From Candidatus Saganbacteria bacterium (lineage in GTDB: Bacteria; Margulisbacteria; WOR-1; XYC2-FULL-46-14; XYC2-FULL-37-10), in contig JACRPL010000006.1 in the NCBI GenBank assembly GCA_016223245.1, positions 85,417-149,416 of the forward strand: 64,000 nucleotides of DNA, read 5' to 3'. The notes beneath the pieces were generated by a model. It saw only the letters and a program-made list of their open reading frames with translations, searched no databases and was not told the origin of the DNA. Position 1 is the first letter of the stretch. Each line of letters starts with the position of its first letter. Positions 35,072 to 42,096 of the stretch are shown here, in pieces. Both the position numbers and the translations under genes were made by a program.

Positions 35072-35234
35072 CTATGAGCTACTATCTCTAACAGATATTT
35101 AACCCCATTTTTCAGATCTTTAACTTTTTTTAGCGCAGATCCATTTTCTATTAATATTCCTCTGCAAAAGCCTGTTCCTTACCCGATGGGCTGGATATCT
35201 TCACATATTTAATAAATCGATCAACAATTCTTTG
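35059..35234 (-). pseudogene. Remnant of an M20-type peptidase (PepT-like), head and tail only
   Basis: The minus strand codes QRIVDRFIKYVKISSPSGKE then QAFAEEY and a stop. This resembles the first 30 residues of PepT-like tripeptidases. After a shift of frame the bases code IENGSALKKVKDLKNGVKYL then LEIVAHS, similar to the C-terminal end of the same family. Everything between (about 350 codons) is missing. No start codon is in frame. The family call is by pattern only. Confidence 0.45.
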
Positions 35235-35262
35235 TTCGGATTTTGAATTTCTGATTTTGGTT

Positions 35263-36291
35263 TTATTTTTTAAAATGCTCATAGCCGCCTTTAGAAATAG
35301 AAATATCCCCTTTTGAGTCAATAAGCTTTACACCAAACGACTTTGGAAAGATCTCTCCAACAATCGTCACCTTACCTATTAATTCTTTCGGCAACTTATC
35401 TATCTTGTTTATTGGGACTGTAAAAACCAATTCATATTCTTCTCCGCCGTAAAGAGCATTTTCAAGCGTTGCGCCTTTTGCTTTTGGGACATGGTCGGAA
35501 TTGATCAAAGCGCCGACTGAACTTGCCTTGCAAACTTCCAAGACGGATCGTACAAGTCCGTCGCTTGAGTCTATCATTGAGGAAACAATCCCGGATTTAG
35601 CTAAAATTCTCGCTTCAGTGTTTCTCGATTTGTATCTTGTATTTTGTATCTTGTATCTTGCGGCGGCTTCTCCTCCAAATTTCCCAGTCACACATATTAA
35701 GTCGCCAGGCTTCGCTCCTGAACGAGTCAAAAGATATTCTTTTTCGACTTCACCTAATAGAGTGATCGATATGAACATTGATCTTGGCGACGCGACCGTA
35801 TCGCCACCGACAATGTCGATCTTATGCTTCTTGGCAGAGGAGTTCATACCATTATAGATTTCCAGAGCATCTTTAGCCTCTAAGTTTTCAGGAAATCCGA
35901 CAGTTACAACTGCATGGGTTGGAAGTCCACCCATAGCTGAAATATCAGATATGTTGGAAAAAAGAGCTTTGCAGCCCAGATGGAAAAAGGGGCCACTCCT
36001 GTCCCGATGAACATCGGGGCGGTTCCTCCCACTTTTTTCTAATTTGAAATGCACTCCTTCAACCATAGTATCAGTAGTAATTAATTGATATTTTTGAATA
36101 TTTGAATTTTGAACTTTGGATTTGTTTGGATATTTGGATTTGGAAGTTGGATGTTTGAATTTGGAAGTTGGATGTTGTATTACGGCGCAGTCATCCCCAA
36201 TTCCTATAACGGTATCCGACCGTTTGTTCTTTTTTTCGGCTTTTTTGAGAAGTTCGATAAGTCCAAATTCGCCAAGCTGGGATAGTTTCAT
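35263..36291 (-). CDS. thiL: Thiamine-monophosphate kinase with repeat insertions
   Basis: ThiL phosphorylates thiamine monophosphate to the cofactor. Core motifs are DTVIGIGDDCAVI (~26-38), TTDTMVEGVHF (~73), LFSNISDISAMGG (~108-120), IDIVGGDTVASPR (~150) and SSMIDSSDGLVRSV (~233). Three inserts are repeat-derived: a Ser/Lys/Pro/Asn-rich run at ~37-68, RNRPDVHRDRSGPFFH at ~85-102, and KIQNTRYKSRNTEAR at ~209-222. All keep frame, giving 342 residues against the usual ~320. TATAAT lies six bases before the ATG. Confidence 0.93.
   Translation of the reverse strand: MKLSQLGEFGLIELLKKAEKKNKRSDTVIGIGDDCAVIQHPTSKFKHPTSKSKYPNKSKVQNSNIQKYQLITTDTMVEGVHFKLEKSGRNRPDVHRDRSGPFFHLGCKALFSNISDISAMGGLPTHAVVTVGFPENLEAKDALEIYNGMNSSAKKHKIDIVGGDTVASPRSMFISITLLGEVEKEYLLTRSGAKPGDLICVTGKFGGEAAARYKIQNTRYKSRNTEARILAKSGIVSSMIDSSDGLVRSVLEVCKASSVGALINSDHVPKAKGATLENALYGGEEYELVFTVPINKIDKLPKELIGKVTIVGEIFPKSFGVKLIDSKGDISISKGGYEHFKK
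35618..35665. repeat. GTATCTTG word repeat inside thiL
   Basis: The plus strand reads CTCGATTTGTATCTTGTATT then TTGTATCTTGTATCTTG. The same words build the FlgH signal peptide on the opposite reading. In thiL they encode KIQNTRYKSRN. Confidence 0.8.
36000..36035. repeat. CCCGATGAACATCGGG hairpin inside thiL
   Basis: TGTCCCGATGAACATCGGGG is a short perfect hairpin translated as RPDVHRDR. Related CCCGATnnnCATCGGG-type hairpins occur in the composite elements at 43443-43463 and 44811-44830. Confidence 0.7.
36088..36181. repeat. Long word repeat inside thiL
   Basis: The plus strand has tandem words such as ATTTTTGAATATTTGAATTT and GGAAGTTGGATGTTTGAATT, then TGGAAGTTGGATG again. Two 14-base GGAAGTTGGATGTT copies are about 24 bases apart. 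It encodes a hydrophilic HPTSKFKHPTSKSK-type run. Confidence 0.82.
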
Positions 36292-36297
36292 GGGAGA

Positions 36298-36303
36298 ATT
36301 ATA
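36298..36303 (-). promoter_or_regulatory. -10 box of thiL (leaderless)
   Basis: GATATAAT ends six bases (TCTCCC) before the thiL ATG on the minus strand. No Shine-Dalgarno is possible in this space. Confidence 0.6.
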
Positions 36304-36340
36304 TCATGAGTTGCTAGAGAGAATCCTGATCAAGCTCGGA

Positions 36341-36463
36341 TCAATTTCCTGCCTTTTCAAGCTTCTCTATAACGAGCCTTGCGGCTTCCCGCACATCTGG
36401 GTTTGCGTCTTTTTCCATGACAATTTTTAGGGCGGGAATTGCGCTTTTATCTTTTATCACCAT
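36341..36463 (-). CDS. Small HEAT-repeat-like protein or fragment
   Basis: A 40-residue frame in the thiL-thiC gap: MVIKDKSAIPALKIVMEKDA then NPDVREAARLVIEKLEKAGN. The pattern AIPAL...D.NPDVREAA is one HEAT repeat, as in phycobilin-lyase-type HEAT proteins. No Shine-Dalgarno is seen, so it may be the tail of a lost larger gene. Confidence 0.4.
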   Translation of the reverse strand: MVIKDKSAIPALKIVMEKDANPDVREAARLVIEKLEKAGN

Positions 36464-36503
36464 GAATATCAATATAATGAAAAATTTCAATAAAAAAGAA
36501 ATA

Positions 36504-37793
36504 TTATTTTAAAGCTTCAGTTGAAACCTTATACGCGCAGAAGTCTCCGCACATGGAGCAGACATTATCCTCGCACTTTGATTTGCGTAGATCGTGGATC
36601 TTCTTGGCTTTAATTGGATCGATCGCCAGTTCTATTTGTTTTTTCCAATCAAGGGATTTGCGGGCTTTAGACATTTTCTTGTCCCAGTCCCTAGCGCCCT
36701 GCACACCTTTAGCTACATCGGCACAATGTGCGGCAATGCGTGAAGCCATTATCCCTTCTCTTACATCATTAGGCTGCGGCAGTCCCAAATGCTCCGTTGG
36801 TGTTACATAACAGAGAAAATCGGCGCCGGAAACTGCGGCAAGAGTTCCACCGATCGCGGCTGTAATATGATCATATCCTGGTGCGATATCTGTTGGAAGA
36901 GGCCCTAGGACATAAAATGGCGCGTTATAGCAATATTTTTTTTGCATTTTCATTTGGTCTACTATTTCATTATATGGAACATGTCCCGGCCCTTCTATTA
37001 TTACCTGAACACCAGCTTTCCACGCCCTCTTTGTCAATTGTCCCAATATTTTAAGTTCTTTTATTTGAGCTGGATCCCCTGCGTCAATAATTGATCCTGG
37101 TCTCATGCCATCACCCAAAGACATAGTAATATCGTATTTTGCGGCAATTTCTAGCAATCGATCATAATGTTCATAAAATGGATTCTCTTGGTCGTTATCG
37201 ATTATCCACTTAACTAGCATCGATCCTCCGCGGCTCACTACCCCCATCAATCTTGGTTTTTTTATTAATGCTTTGATAGATTCTCTATTCACGCCGCAAT
37301 GGATCGTCATAAAATCGACGCCTTGTTTTGCCTGTTCTTCAACAACCGCAAACATGCCATCAACGGTCATCTTTTTCTGAACAACGGCTTGGTATATCGG
37401 AACAGTACCAAGGGGCAAGGAGCAAGCGGCAAGGATAGTTTTTCGGATATTTGTTAGATCTCCGCCCGTAGACAGGTCCATAACTGTATCGGCTTTTGCA
37501 TCAATGCAAACTTTGAGTTTTTTTAATTCCTCATCTATATTTGGAAAATCAGCGGAAGTCCCAATATTTGCATTTATTTTTGTCCTCAACCCTTTTCCTA
37601 TGCCTACGCCGGAGTTTACCCCGAGCGCAGTCGAGGGACCTATGCCTTTTTTATGGAGAGGATTGAAAGGAATTGCGATTGTCCCATTTGTTAAGCCTTT
37701 TAATATCGCATCGATAGGAACATTTTCAGAACGAGCAACTGATCTTATTTGAGGGGTAATATTCCCTTTTATTGCGGATTGTCTTTGCGTCAT
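36504..37793 (-). CDS. thiC: Phosphomethylpyrimidine synthase ThiC
   Basis: ThiC is the radical-SAM enzyme making the thiamine pyrimidine from aminoimidazole ribotide. GKGLRTKINANIGTS, MDLSTGGDL, GDGMRPGSIIDAGD, EGPGHVPYNEI and PLPTDIAPGYDHI are family signatures. The C-terminal cluster site reads CSMCGDFC, with three rather than four residues between the last two cysteines. The insert PSTALGVNSG near residue 53 derives from a repeat. 429 residues is the short form without the N-terminal domain. It abuts the next gene upstream. Confidence 0.96.
   Translation of the reverse strand: MTQRQSAIKGNITPQIRSVARSENVPIDAILKGLTNGTIAIPFNPLHKKGIGPSTALGVNSGVGIGKGLRTKINANIGTSADFPNIDEELKKLKVCIDAKADTVMDLSTGGDLTNIRKTILAACSLPLGTVPIYQAVVQKKMTVDGMFAVVEEQAKQGVDFMTIHCGVNRESIKALIKKPRLMGVVSRGGSMLVKWIIDNDQENPFYEHYDRLLEIAAKYDITMSLGDGMRPGSIIDAGDPAQIKELKILGQLTKRAWKAGVQVIIEGPGHVPYNEIVDQMKMQKKYCYNAPFYVLGPLPTDIAPGYDHITAAIGGTLAAVSGADFLCYVTPTEHLGLPQPNDVREGIMASRIAAHCADVAKGVQGARDWDKKMSKARKSLDWKKQIELAIDPIKAKKIHDLRKSKCEDNVCSMCGDFCAYKVSTEALK
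37611..37640. repeat. CCCGAGCGCAGTCGAGGG-type repeat in thiC
   Basis: GAGTTTACCCCGAGCGCAGT followed by CGAGGGACC lies in the early part of thiC and is translated as GPSTALGVNSG, not present in typical ThiC at this point. A related GAGCGAAGTCGAAGGGTCGA word is in folC. Confidence 0.6.
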
Positions 37794-38315
37794 TTATGAT
37801 TGGTATTCTTTCTGCTCTTCGGGCGCTTTTGCTTCTTTTGCGAGTTTTAACGCCGTTTCAACGGCTTCTTTTGGAGAATTAACGTAATGGACTTCTTTGT
37901 CCATTTGGCCGCTATGGTGGATAAATTGCCAAGTTTTAAGCCCGACGACAGGAATTTTGTAACCCAAAGCAAAAGCTATTTCAGAAAGTGTTCCATGGCT
38001 GCCGCCAACGGCAATTACCGCATGCCCTGACTTTACGACTAATTTATTTCTAGCATATCCAATTCCTGTAACGATCGGGTAATCGATATAAGGATTTGCG
38101 TCCTCACGCCTGCTGCCCGGCAAAATTCCGATCGTTGTTCCCCCTGCAGATTTTGCACCTTTACATGCAGATTCCATAACGCCTTTTAATGCGCCGCAGA
38201 CAAGGACTGCTCCTGCTTTTCCTATTGCAAATCCAACTTCTTCGGCAAGTTTTGCGATATTCGGCGACGCATGGCTTTCGCCGATGACCGAAATGAATAT
38301 TTTTTTATCTGGCAT
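37794..38315 (-). CDS. TIGR00725/LOG-like Rossmann protein
   Basis: The 173-residue protein has ISVIGESHASPN at the start and AVGGSHGTLSEIAFAL near residue 112, a variant of the PGGxGTxxE motif of LOG/SLOG phosphoribohydrolase-like proteins. RKIVVK-like and GIGYARNKLVV segments fit the TIGR00725 group. The biochemical role of that group is unclear; nucleotide binding is likely. It directly precedes thiC in the transcript. Confidence 0.8.
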   Translation of the reverse strand: MPDKKIFISVIGESHASPNIAKLAEEVGFAIGKAGAVLVCGALKGVMESACKGAKSAGGTTIGILPGSRREDANPYIDYPIVTGIGYARNKLVVKSGHAVIAVGGSHGTLSEIAFALGYKIPVVGLKTWQFIHHSGQMDKEVHYVNSPKEAVETALKLAKEAKAPEEQKEYQS

Positions 38316-38324
38316 ATTTCACTC

Positions 38325-38702
38325 CTAGCTTATTTCTTTAATAAAATCTTTCACTAAAGGAAGATATTTAGGAAAATTAGAATAAATCTCATCGGCCATC
38401 GCTTCATTGTACATGTGAGTTGTCTTATTTCTTGTATCAAGCATATCTAGCCAAACCATATCCCTTCCGATAATTCCGTTTTGAAATGCAGCTTTAATCA
38501 CATCTTTTGGCGAATAAAGCTCTTTTACTCCTTTTTCTTCAAGTATCGCTTTCATTGTTTTCCAAGCCAGTTCAAAAGTAAATTCAAAACGCTTTATAGC
38601 CGAATCGCGGACGACAGGATCTTTTTTTTCGCGCATTATTTCCTTGAACCTTTCTGCCGCTTTTTTAAGTTGTTTAACAAGTTCATCCCTTTTACTGTTC
38701 AT
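38325..38702 (-). CDS. HI0074-type nucleotidyltransferase partner (HEPN-like)
   Basis: The 125-residue helical protein contains DSAIKRFEFTFELAWKTMKA and LDMLDTRNKTTHMYNE, the signature of the HI0074 substrate-binding family. It overlaps the nucleotidyltransferase gene by 11 bases. Such pairs resemble MNT/HEPN toxin-antitoxin modules. Confidence 0.88.
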   Translation of the reverse strand: MNSKRDELVKQLKKAAERFKEIMREKKDPVVRDSAIKRFEFTFELAWKTMKAILEEKGVKELYSPKDVIKAAFQNGIIGRDMVWLDMLDTRNKTTHMYNEAMADEIYSNFPKYLPLVKDFIKEIS

Positions 38703-38997
38703 AGATCACCTCGAAATGTTGGAGTGCTACATCTTTAAAATCATCCGAAACCGTTTTAAAATCAACGAAATCAAATTTATTCAGGGTCCTAATGCTTTCA
38801 AGATCAGCCTGGACATCAAGTTTTTCCGCGGCTGAAAGCTTTTTTTTTGCCTCTATCCCGATATCAATATCCGATTTTGCAGTTGCATTGCCGCTTGCCC
38901 GTGAACCAAAAAAGAAAATCTTATAGTGATCAGCTTTTATGTTCTTCTTAATGATTTCAATAATTTTTTCTTTGATCCTTTGATGTTCTTGGTCCAT
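38692..38997 (-). CDS. HI0073-type minimal nucleotidyltransferase
   Basis: FFGSRASGNATAKSDIDIGI at residues ~29-48 is the GSx10DxD motif, and FDFVDFKTV supplies the third acidic residue. 101 residues. It pairs with the HI0074-type gene after it. A TATAAT-like box lies ten bases before the ATG, back to back with the leuC promoter. Confidence 0.87.
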   Translation of the reverse strand: MDQEHQRIKEKIIEIIKKNIKADHYKIFFFGSRASGNATAKSDIDIGIEAKKKLSAAEKLDVQADLESIRTLNKFDFVDFKTVSDDFKDVALQHFEVIYEQ

Positions 38998-39002
38998 ACT
39001 TT

Positions 39003-39031
39003 TTGCAATTATATCATATTTTTGATAGAAT
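39003..39031 (+). promoter_or_regulatory. leuC promoter overlapping a divergent promoter
   Basis: TTGCAA (39003-39008), 17 bases and TAGAAT (39026-39031) end nine bases before the leuC ATG. On the other strand TATAAT at 39013-39008 serves the nucleotidyltransferase gene (38997). The two promoters overlap, so they probably compete. Both genes lack Shine-Dalgarno sequences. Confidence 0.65.
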
Positions 39032-39040
39032 CTTTAAAAC

Positions 39041-40324
39041 ATGGCGCAAACGATAACACAAAAAATATTAGCCAAACACGCAGGGTTAAAGACCGTTGGA
39101 CCAGGGCAACTGATCAACTGCAAAGTCGATCTAGTACTTGGAAATGATATCACCGCCCCTCCGGCTATAAATGAATTTGAAAAGATCGGGGTCACAAAAG
39201 TTTTCGATAAAAAGAAGATATATCTTGTACCCGACCATTTCGCTCCCGCAAAAGATATCAAATCCGCGCAACAGATAAAAATGATGCGCGAATTTGCCCA
39301 TAAATACGGCATCGTAAATTTCTTCGATATCGGCTGTATGGGAATTGAACACGCGCTCCTTCCTGAAATGGGCGCAATTAAAGCAGGCGATCTTGTCATC
39401 GGCGCCGATTCGCACACATGCACTTACGGCGCGCTGGGAGCATTTTCAACAGGCGTCGGATCAACCGATATGGCATCCGCAATGGCAACAGGTGAAGTCT
39501 GGTTCAAAGTCCCGGAACAACTAAAATTCATCTTCCGCGGAAAACTTCAAAAATGGGTTGAGCCCAAAGACCTTATACTCTATACGATTGGACAGATCGG
39601 CGTCGATGGCGCCCGATACATGTCCATGGAATTTACAGGCCCTGTGATCGATAAAATGTCTGTTGAAGGCAGATTGACGATGGCTAATATGGCGATCGAA
39701 GCCGGCGCCAAGAACGGGATCTTCGCTCCCGACAAGAAAGTTGTCGAATATTTAAAAAATAAAATATCGAACATTAATTTGTCATTTATCATTAGACATT
39801 TGTCATTACTACGATCGGACGCCGATGCAAAATATGCAAACATTTTTGATTGGGATGTTGCAAAGATCGAGCCGCAGGTCGCATTCCCCCATCTTCCAAG
39901 CAATACTCATCCGGTAAGCAAATGCAAACATATCAAACTCAACCAATCGGTGATCGGTTCATGTACAAATGGCCGCATCGAAGATATGCGTATCGCGGCA
40001 AAGATCCTTAAAGGCAAGAAAGTCCATCCAGACCTTAGATTAATTATTCTTCCAGCAACCCAGAATATTGAACTTCAGATGATAAAAGAAGGTTTGATGG
40101 AGATATTTATAAAAGCAGGAGCGGCAGTCTCTACCCCTACTTGCGGCCCTTGCCTTGGCGGACATATGGGAATTTTAGCCGAAGGCGAAAGATCAATTGC
40201 CACGACTAACAGGAATTTTGTTGGCAGAATGGGACATCCAAAATCGGAAGTTTATCTGTCAAACGTTGCGGTCGCCGCGGCATCGGCTGTTGCCGGAAGA
40301 ATTATTAGTCCGGAGGTTTTATAA
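39041..40324 (+). CDS. leuC: 3-isopropylmalate dehydratase large subunit (LeuC/HacA type)
   Basis: This aconitase-family subunit acts in leucine synthesis, and possibly on citramalate in isoleucine synthesis. [32 protein letters not shown] and [11 protein letters not shown] hold the three 4Fe-4S cysteines. At about residues 243-258 the run [14 protein letters not shown] comes from a word repeat (39771-39815) in frame. 427 residues fits the archaeal/bacterial LeuC2 class. leuD follows after one base. Confidence 0.94.
   Translation: MAQTITQKILAKHAGLKTVGPGQLINCKVDLVLGNDITAPPAINEFEKIGVTKVFDKKKIYLVPDHFAPAKDIKSAQQIKMMREFAHKYGIVNFFDIGCMGIEHALLPEMGAIKAGDLVIGADSHTCTYGALGAFSTGVGSTDMASAMATGEVWFKVPEQLKFIFRGKLQKWVEPKDLILYTIGQIGVDGARYMSMEFTGPVIDKMSVEGRLTMANMAIEAGAKNGIFAPDKKVVEYLKNKISNINLSFIIRHLSLLRSDADAKYANIFDWDVAKIEPQVAFPHLPSNTHPVSKCKHIKLNQSVIGSCTNGRIEDMRIAAKILKGKKVHPDLRLIILPATQNIELQMIKEGLMEIFIKAGAAVSTPTCGPCLGGHMGILAEGERSIATTNRNFVGRMGHPKSEVYLSNVAVAAASAVAGRIISPEVL
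39771..39815. repeat. TTTGTCATT word repeat inside leuC
   Basis: The plus strand reads ACATTAATTTGTCATTTATC then ATTAGACATTTGTCATT. The words match those at 22193-22248 and 43928-43962. In leuC it encodes a hydrophobic loop placed between the SDADAKY region and the preceding helix. Confidence 0.78.
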
Positions 40325-40325
40325 A

Positions 40326-40814
40326 ATGAAAGGCAGTGCTTGGAAATTCGGGAATAATATCGATACAGATATGATCATTCCCGCTCGTTATTTAAATACA
40401 TCGGATCCAGCCGAGCTTGCAAAACACTGCATGGAAGATGCCGATCCAACTTTTGTCAATAAAGTAAAGCTCGGTGATTTCATTGTTGGCGGAGAGAACT
40501 TCGGATGCGGATCATCAAGAGAACACGCACCGATCGCAATCAAAGCCGTTGGAGTTTCCGCGGTTATCGCGAAATCATTTGCCAGGATATTTTACAGAAA
40601 CGCCATAAATATCGGGCTTCCGATCTTGGAATCGGTTGAAGCTGCGGAACAAATCAAAGAAGGCGACGAAATCGAAGTTGAATTATCCACGGGTACTATC
40701 AAAAACCTGTCATCGGGAAAGTATTACAAAGCGCAGCCTTTTCCGGAATTTATGCAGAAGATTATCGACAAAGGCGGCCTCATCAACTACTTGAGATCAA
40801 AGGCGAAGAACTAA
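40326..40814 (+). CDS. leuD: 3-isopropylmalate dehydratase small subunit
   Basis: The 162-residue swivel domain has [15 protein letters not shown] and [16 protein letters not shown]. The ATG at 40326 has GGAGG about nine bases upstream and follows the leuC stop by one base. The stop codon TAA lies at the edge of the hairpin repeat (40811), so the repeat begins exactly at the gene end. Confidence 0.96.
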   Translation: MKGSAWKFGNNIDTDMIIPARYLNTSDPAELAKHCMEDADPTFVNKVKLGDFIVGGENFGCGSSREHAPIAIKAVGVSAVIAKSFARIFYRNAINIGLPILESVEAAEQIKEGDEIEVELSTGTIKNLSSGKYYKAQPFPEFMQKIIDKGGLINYLRSKAKN

Positions 40815-40893
40815 CCTGCGAGTAAACCCTGCCTGCCGGCAGGCACGGCTCGCGGTTAGAATTATTTCATAACCGCGGCGTTAAGCCGCAGGT
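40811..40893. repeat. Composite hairpin element (A plus B) between leuD and the convergent gene
   Basis: Unit A at 40813-40857 is identical to the copy at 34990. The flanks CT/AG extend the stem to CTAACC...GGTTAG. Unit B at 40871-40893 (AACCGCGGC-GTTAA-GCCGCAGGT) is read as the last codons of the deoxyhypusine-synthase-like gene. The hairpin may act as a two-way terminator. Confidence 0.85.
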
Positions 40894-41974
40894 GAATGAG
40901 TTCATCGCCGTCCCATTTGTAAACCAAACGCTTTCTTTTATTTCCCAACTTCTTCTCAAGCGCGTATTTTACGATCAGGGGAAAAGAAACAGATGGTTCA
41001 ATAAAAGCCATTGCGCGAGTAGCGGTTTTGTTTATCTTGCCCCAAGAAGTGGCTTCCTTAAGTGTTGAACCCGAAAGCCCGCCCCAATGAGGCGAATCGG
41101 CAGTTACTTGAAGCGCATATTTATGCCCCTGCGAATAATTGCCAAAAATATAGCTCATAACGACCGAATCATTGATAAAGTTCTTGGGAACGCCGCCGGC
41201 AACATAGAATGCCGCGGTTTTCTTGCTTTTGACGACTATTTGAGTTAATTCATAATTATCGCGGATTGCATCTAATATTATACCAGCATTTCCTGTTTTT
41301 TTCTGCCAATAATAATGTTCCGTCAAGCCAATTCCTATTGAGCTATCGTTCAATGCGGGGCAAAATATCGGGATCCCTCTTTTTCTGGCGGTTACAAGAA
41401 TTGATTGGTCGTCTTTTACAGTTTCGCTCAATAGAGAAAGGAATTCACGGCTTGAATACCTTTTTGGAGGCAGATTGCACGCGAATTTCGCAATATGAGA
41501 ATCCACTTCCGCGAATTTTTCTTCATCAACATAAGTATCGTATATCCTGTCGATATATAAGTCGCGCAAGGCCGAATCGTCCGCATCGGGAGTTCCTTTA
41601 TAATGATTATGGCCCAAAGCTTGATAATAATCCTGGTACATAATGGCACCGGTTGAAACTATCGCATCGACGAGGTTGTACTCGATCATATCTCTAATTA
41701 CTTTTCTAAGCCCTGCGGCAATTAAAGGTCCGGCCAAGCCTAATATGATCGTAGGCCTTTCTTTATCTTTTAGCATTGCCTCGAACACCGATGCGCATTC
41801 GCCAAGATTTCGCGCTTGTATGGAAGCATTTTTGAACTGGCTTAATAGATCCGACACCGAATTCGACTTAAGTAGATCGATCTGCAAAACTGGGGTCTTT
41901 AATATTTTTTTCTTTTTGGACTTTGACCTTTGATCTTTGAGTTTTAACTTATAGTAGCCCATTTCATTTTGCAT
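40862..41974 (-). CDS. Deoxyhypusine synthase-like (bacterial homospermidine-synthase-type) enzyme
   Basis: Motifs of the DHS family are visible: LAGPLIAAGLRKVI, IVSTGAIMYQDYYQALGHNH, GGVPKNFIND, and EATSWGKI, whose lysine aligns with the catalytic Lys of eukaryotic DHS. Bacteria lack eIF5A, and bacterial DHS-like proteins usually make homospermidine from putrescine and a spermidine-like donor, so that is the likely job. The ATG at 41974 has AAAGG seven bases upstream. The N-terminal YKLKLKDQRSKSKKKK and the C-terminal HLRLNAAVMK are repeat-encoded. About 370 residues. Confidence 0.88.
   Translation of the reverse strand: MQNEMGYYKLKLKDQRSKSKKKKILKTPVLQIDLLKSNSVSDLLSQFKNASIQARNLGECASVFEAMLKDKERPTIILGLAGPLIAAGLRKVIRDMIEYNLVDAIVSTGAIMYQDYYQALGHNHYKGTPDADDSALRDLYIDRIYDTYVDEEKFAEVDSHIAKFACNLPPKRYSSREFLSLLSETVKDDQSILVTARKRGIPIFCPALNDSSIGIGLTEHYYWQKKTGNAGIILDAIRDNYELTQIVVKSKKTAAFYVAGGVPKNFINDSVVMSYIFGNYSQGHKYALQVTADSPHWGGLSGSTLKEATSWGKINKTATRAMAFIEPSVSFPLIVKYALEKKLGNKRKRLVYKWDGDELIHLRLNAAVMK
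41911..41950. repeat. Word repeat encoding the N-terminus of the DHS-like protein
   Basis: TTTGGACTTTGACCTTTGAT followed by CTTTGAGTTTTAA is made of CTTTGA words. It is translated on the minus strand as LKLKDQRSKSKK. Confidence 0.7.
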
Positions 41975-41994
41975 TTTATAACCTTTGATATTTG

Positions 41995-42093
41995 GGAAAC
42001 CTGCGAATAAATTCACCCTTCGCAGTAGCACTGCTACGGAGAACGAGCTTCGCGGTTTCCAACTTTATTTTATCCGCGACGTTCAGTCGTAGG
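41995..42093. repeat. Diverged composite hairpin element
   Basis: GGAAACCTGCGAATAAATTC begins a unit A relative that ends CTTCGCGGTTTCC, with an inner hairpin GCAGTAGCACTGCTACGG in place of the usual palindrome. A unit B relative CCGCGACGTTCAGTCGTAGG follows at ~42072-42091. The GGAAACC/GGTTTCC ends pair. It fills the leuB-to-DHS gap. Confidence 0.75.
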
Positions 42094-42096
42094 ATA

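Noticed and set aside
36088-36181. CRISPR-like or minisatellite array in thiL
   Set aside because: Units are 7-14 bases with no spacers and are read in frame; this is a word repeat, not a CRISPR.
36504-36540. A damaged iron-sulfur site in ThiC (CxxCxxxC)
   Set aside because: As far as I recall, short ThiC forms of anaerobes and archaea also have this spacing, so I do not claim loss of function.
37794-38315. Cytokinin-type LOG enzyme or DprA-like defence SLOG protein
   Set aside because: The sequence fits the general TIGR00725 group; there is no defence gene next to it, so no special role is claimed.
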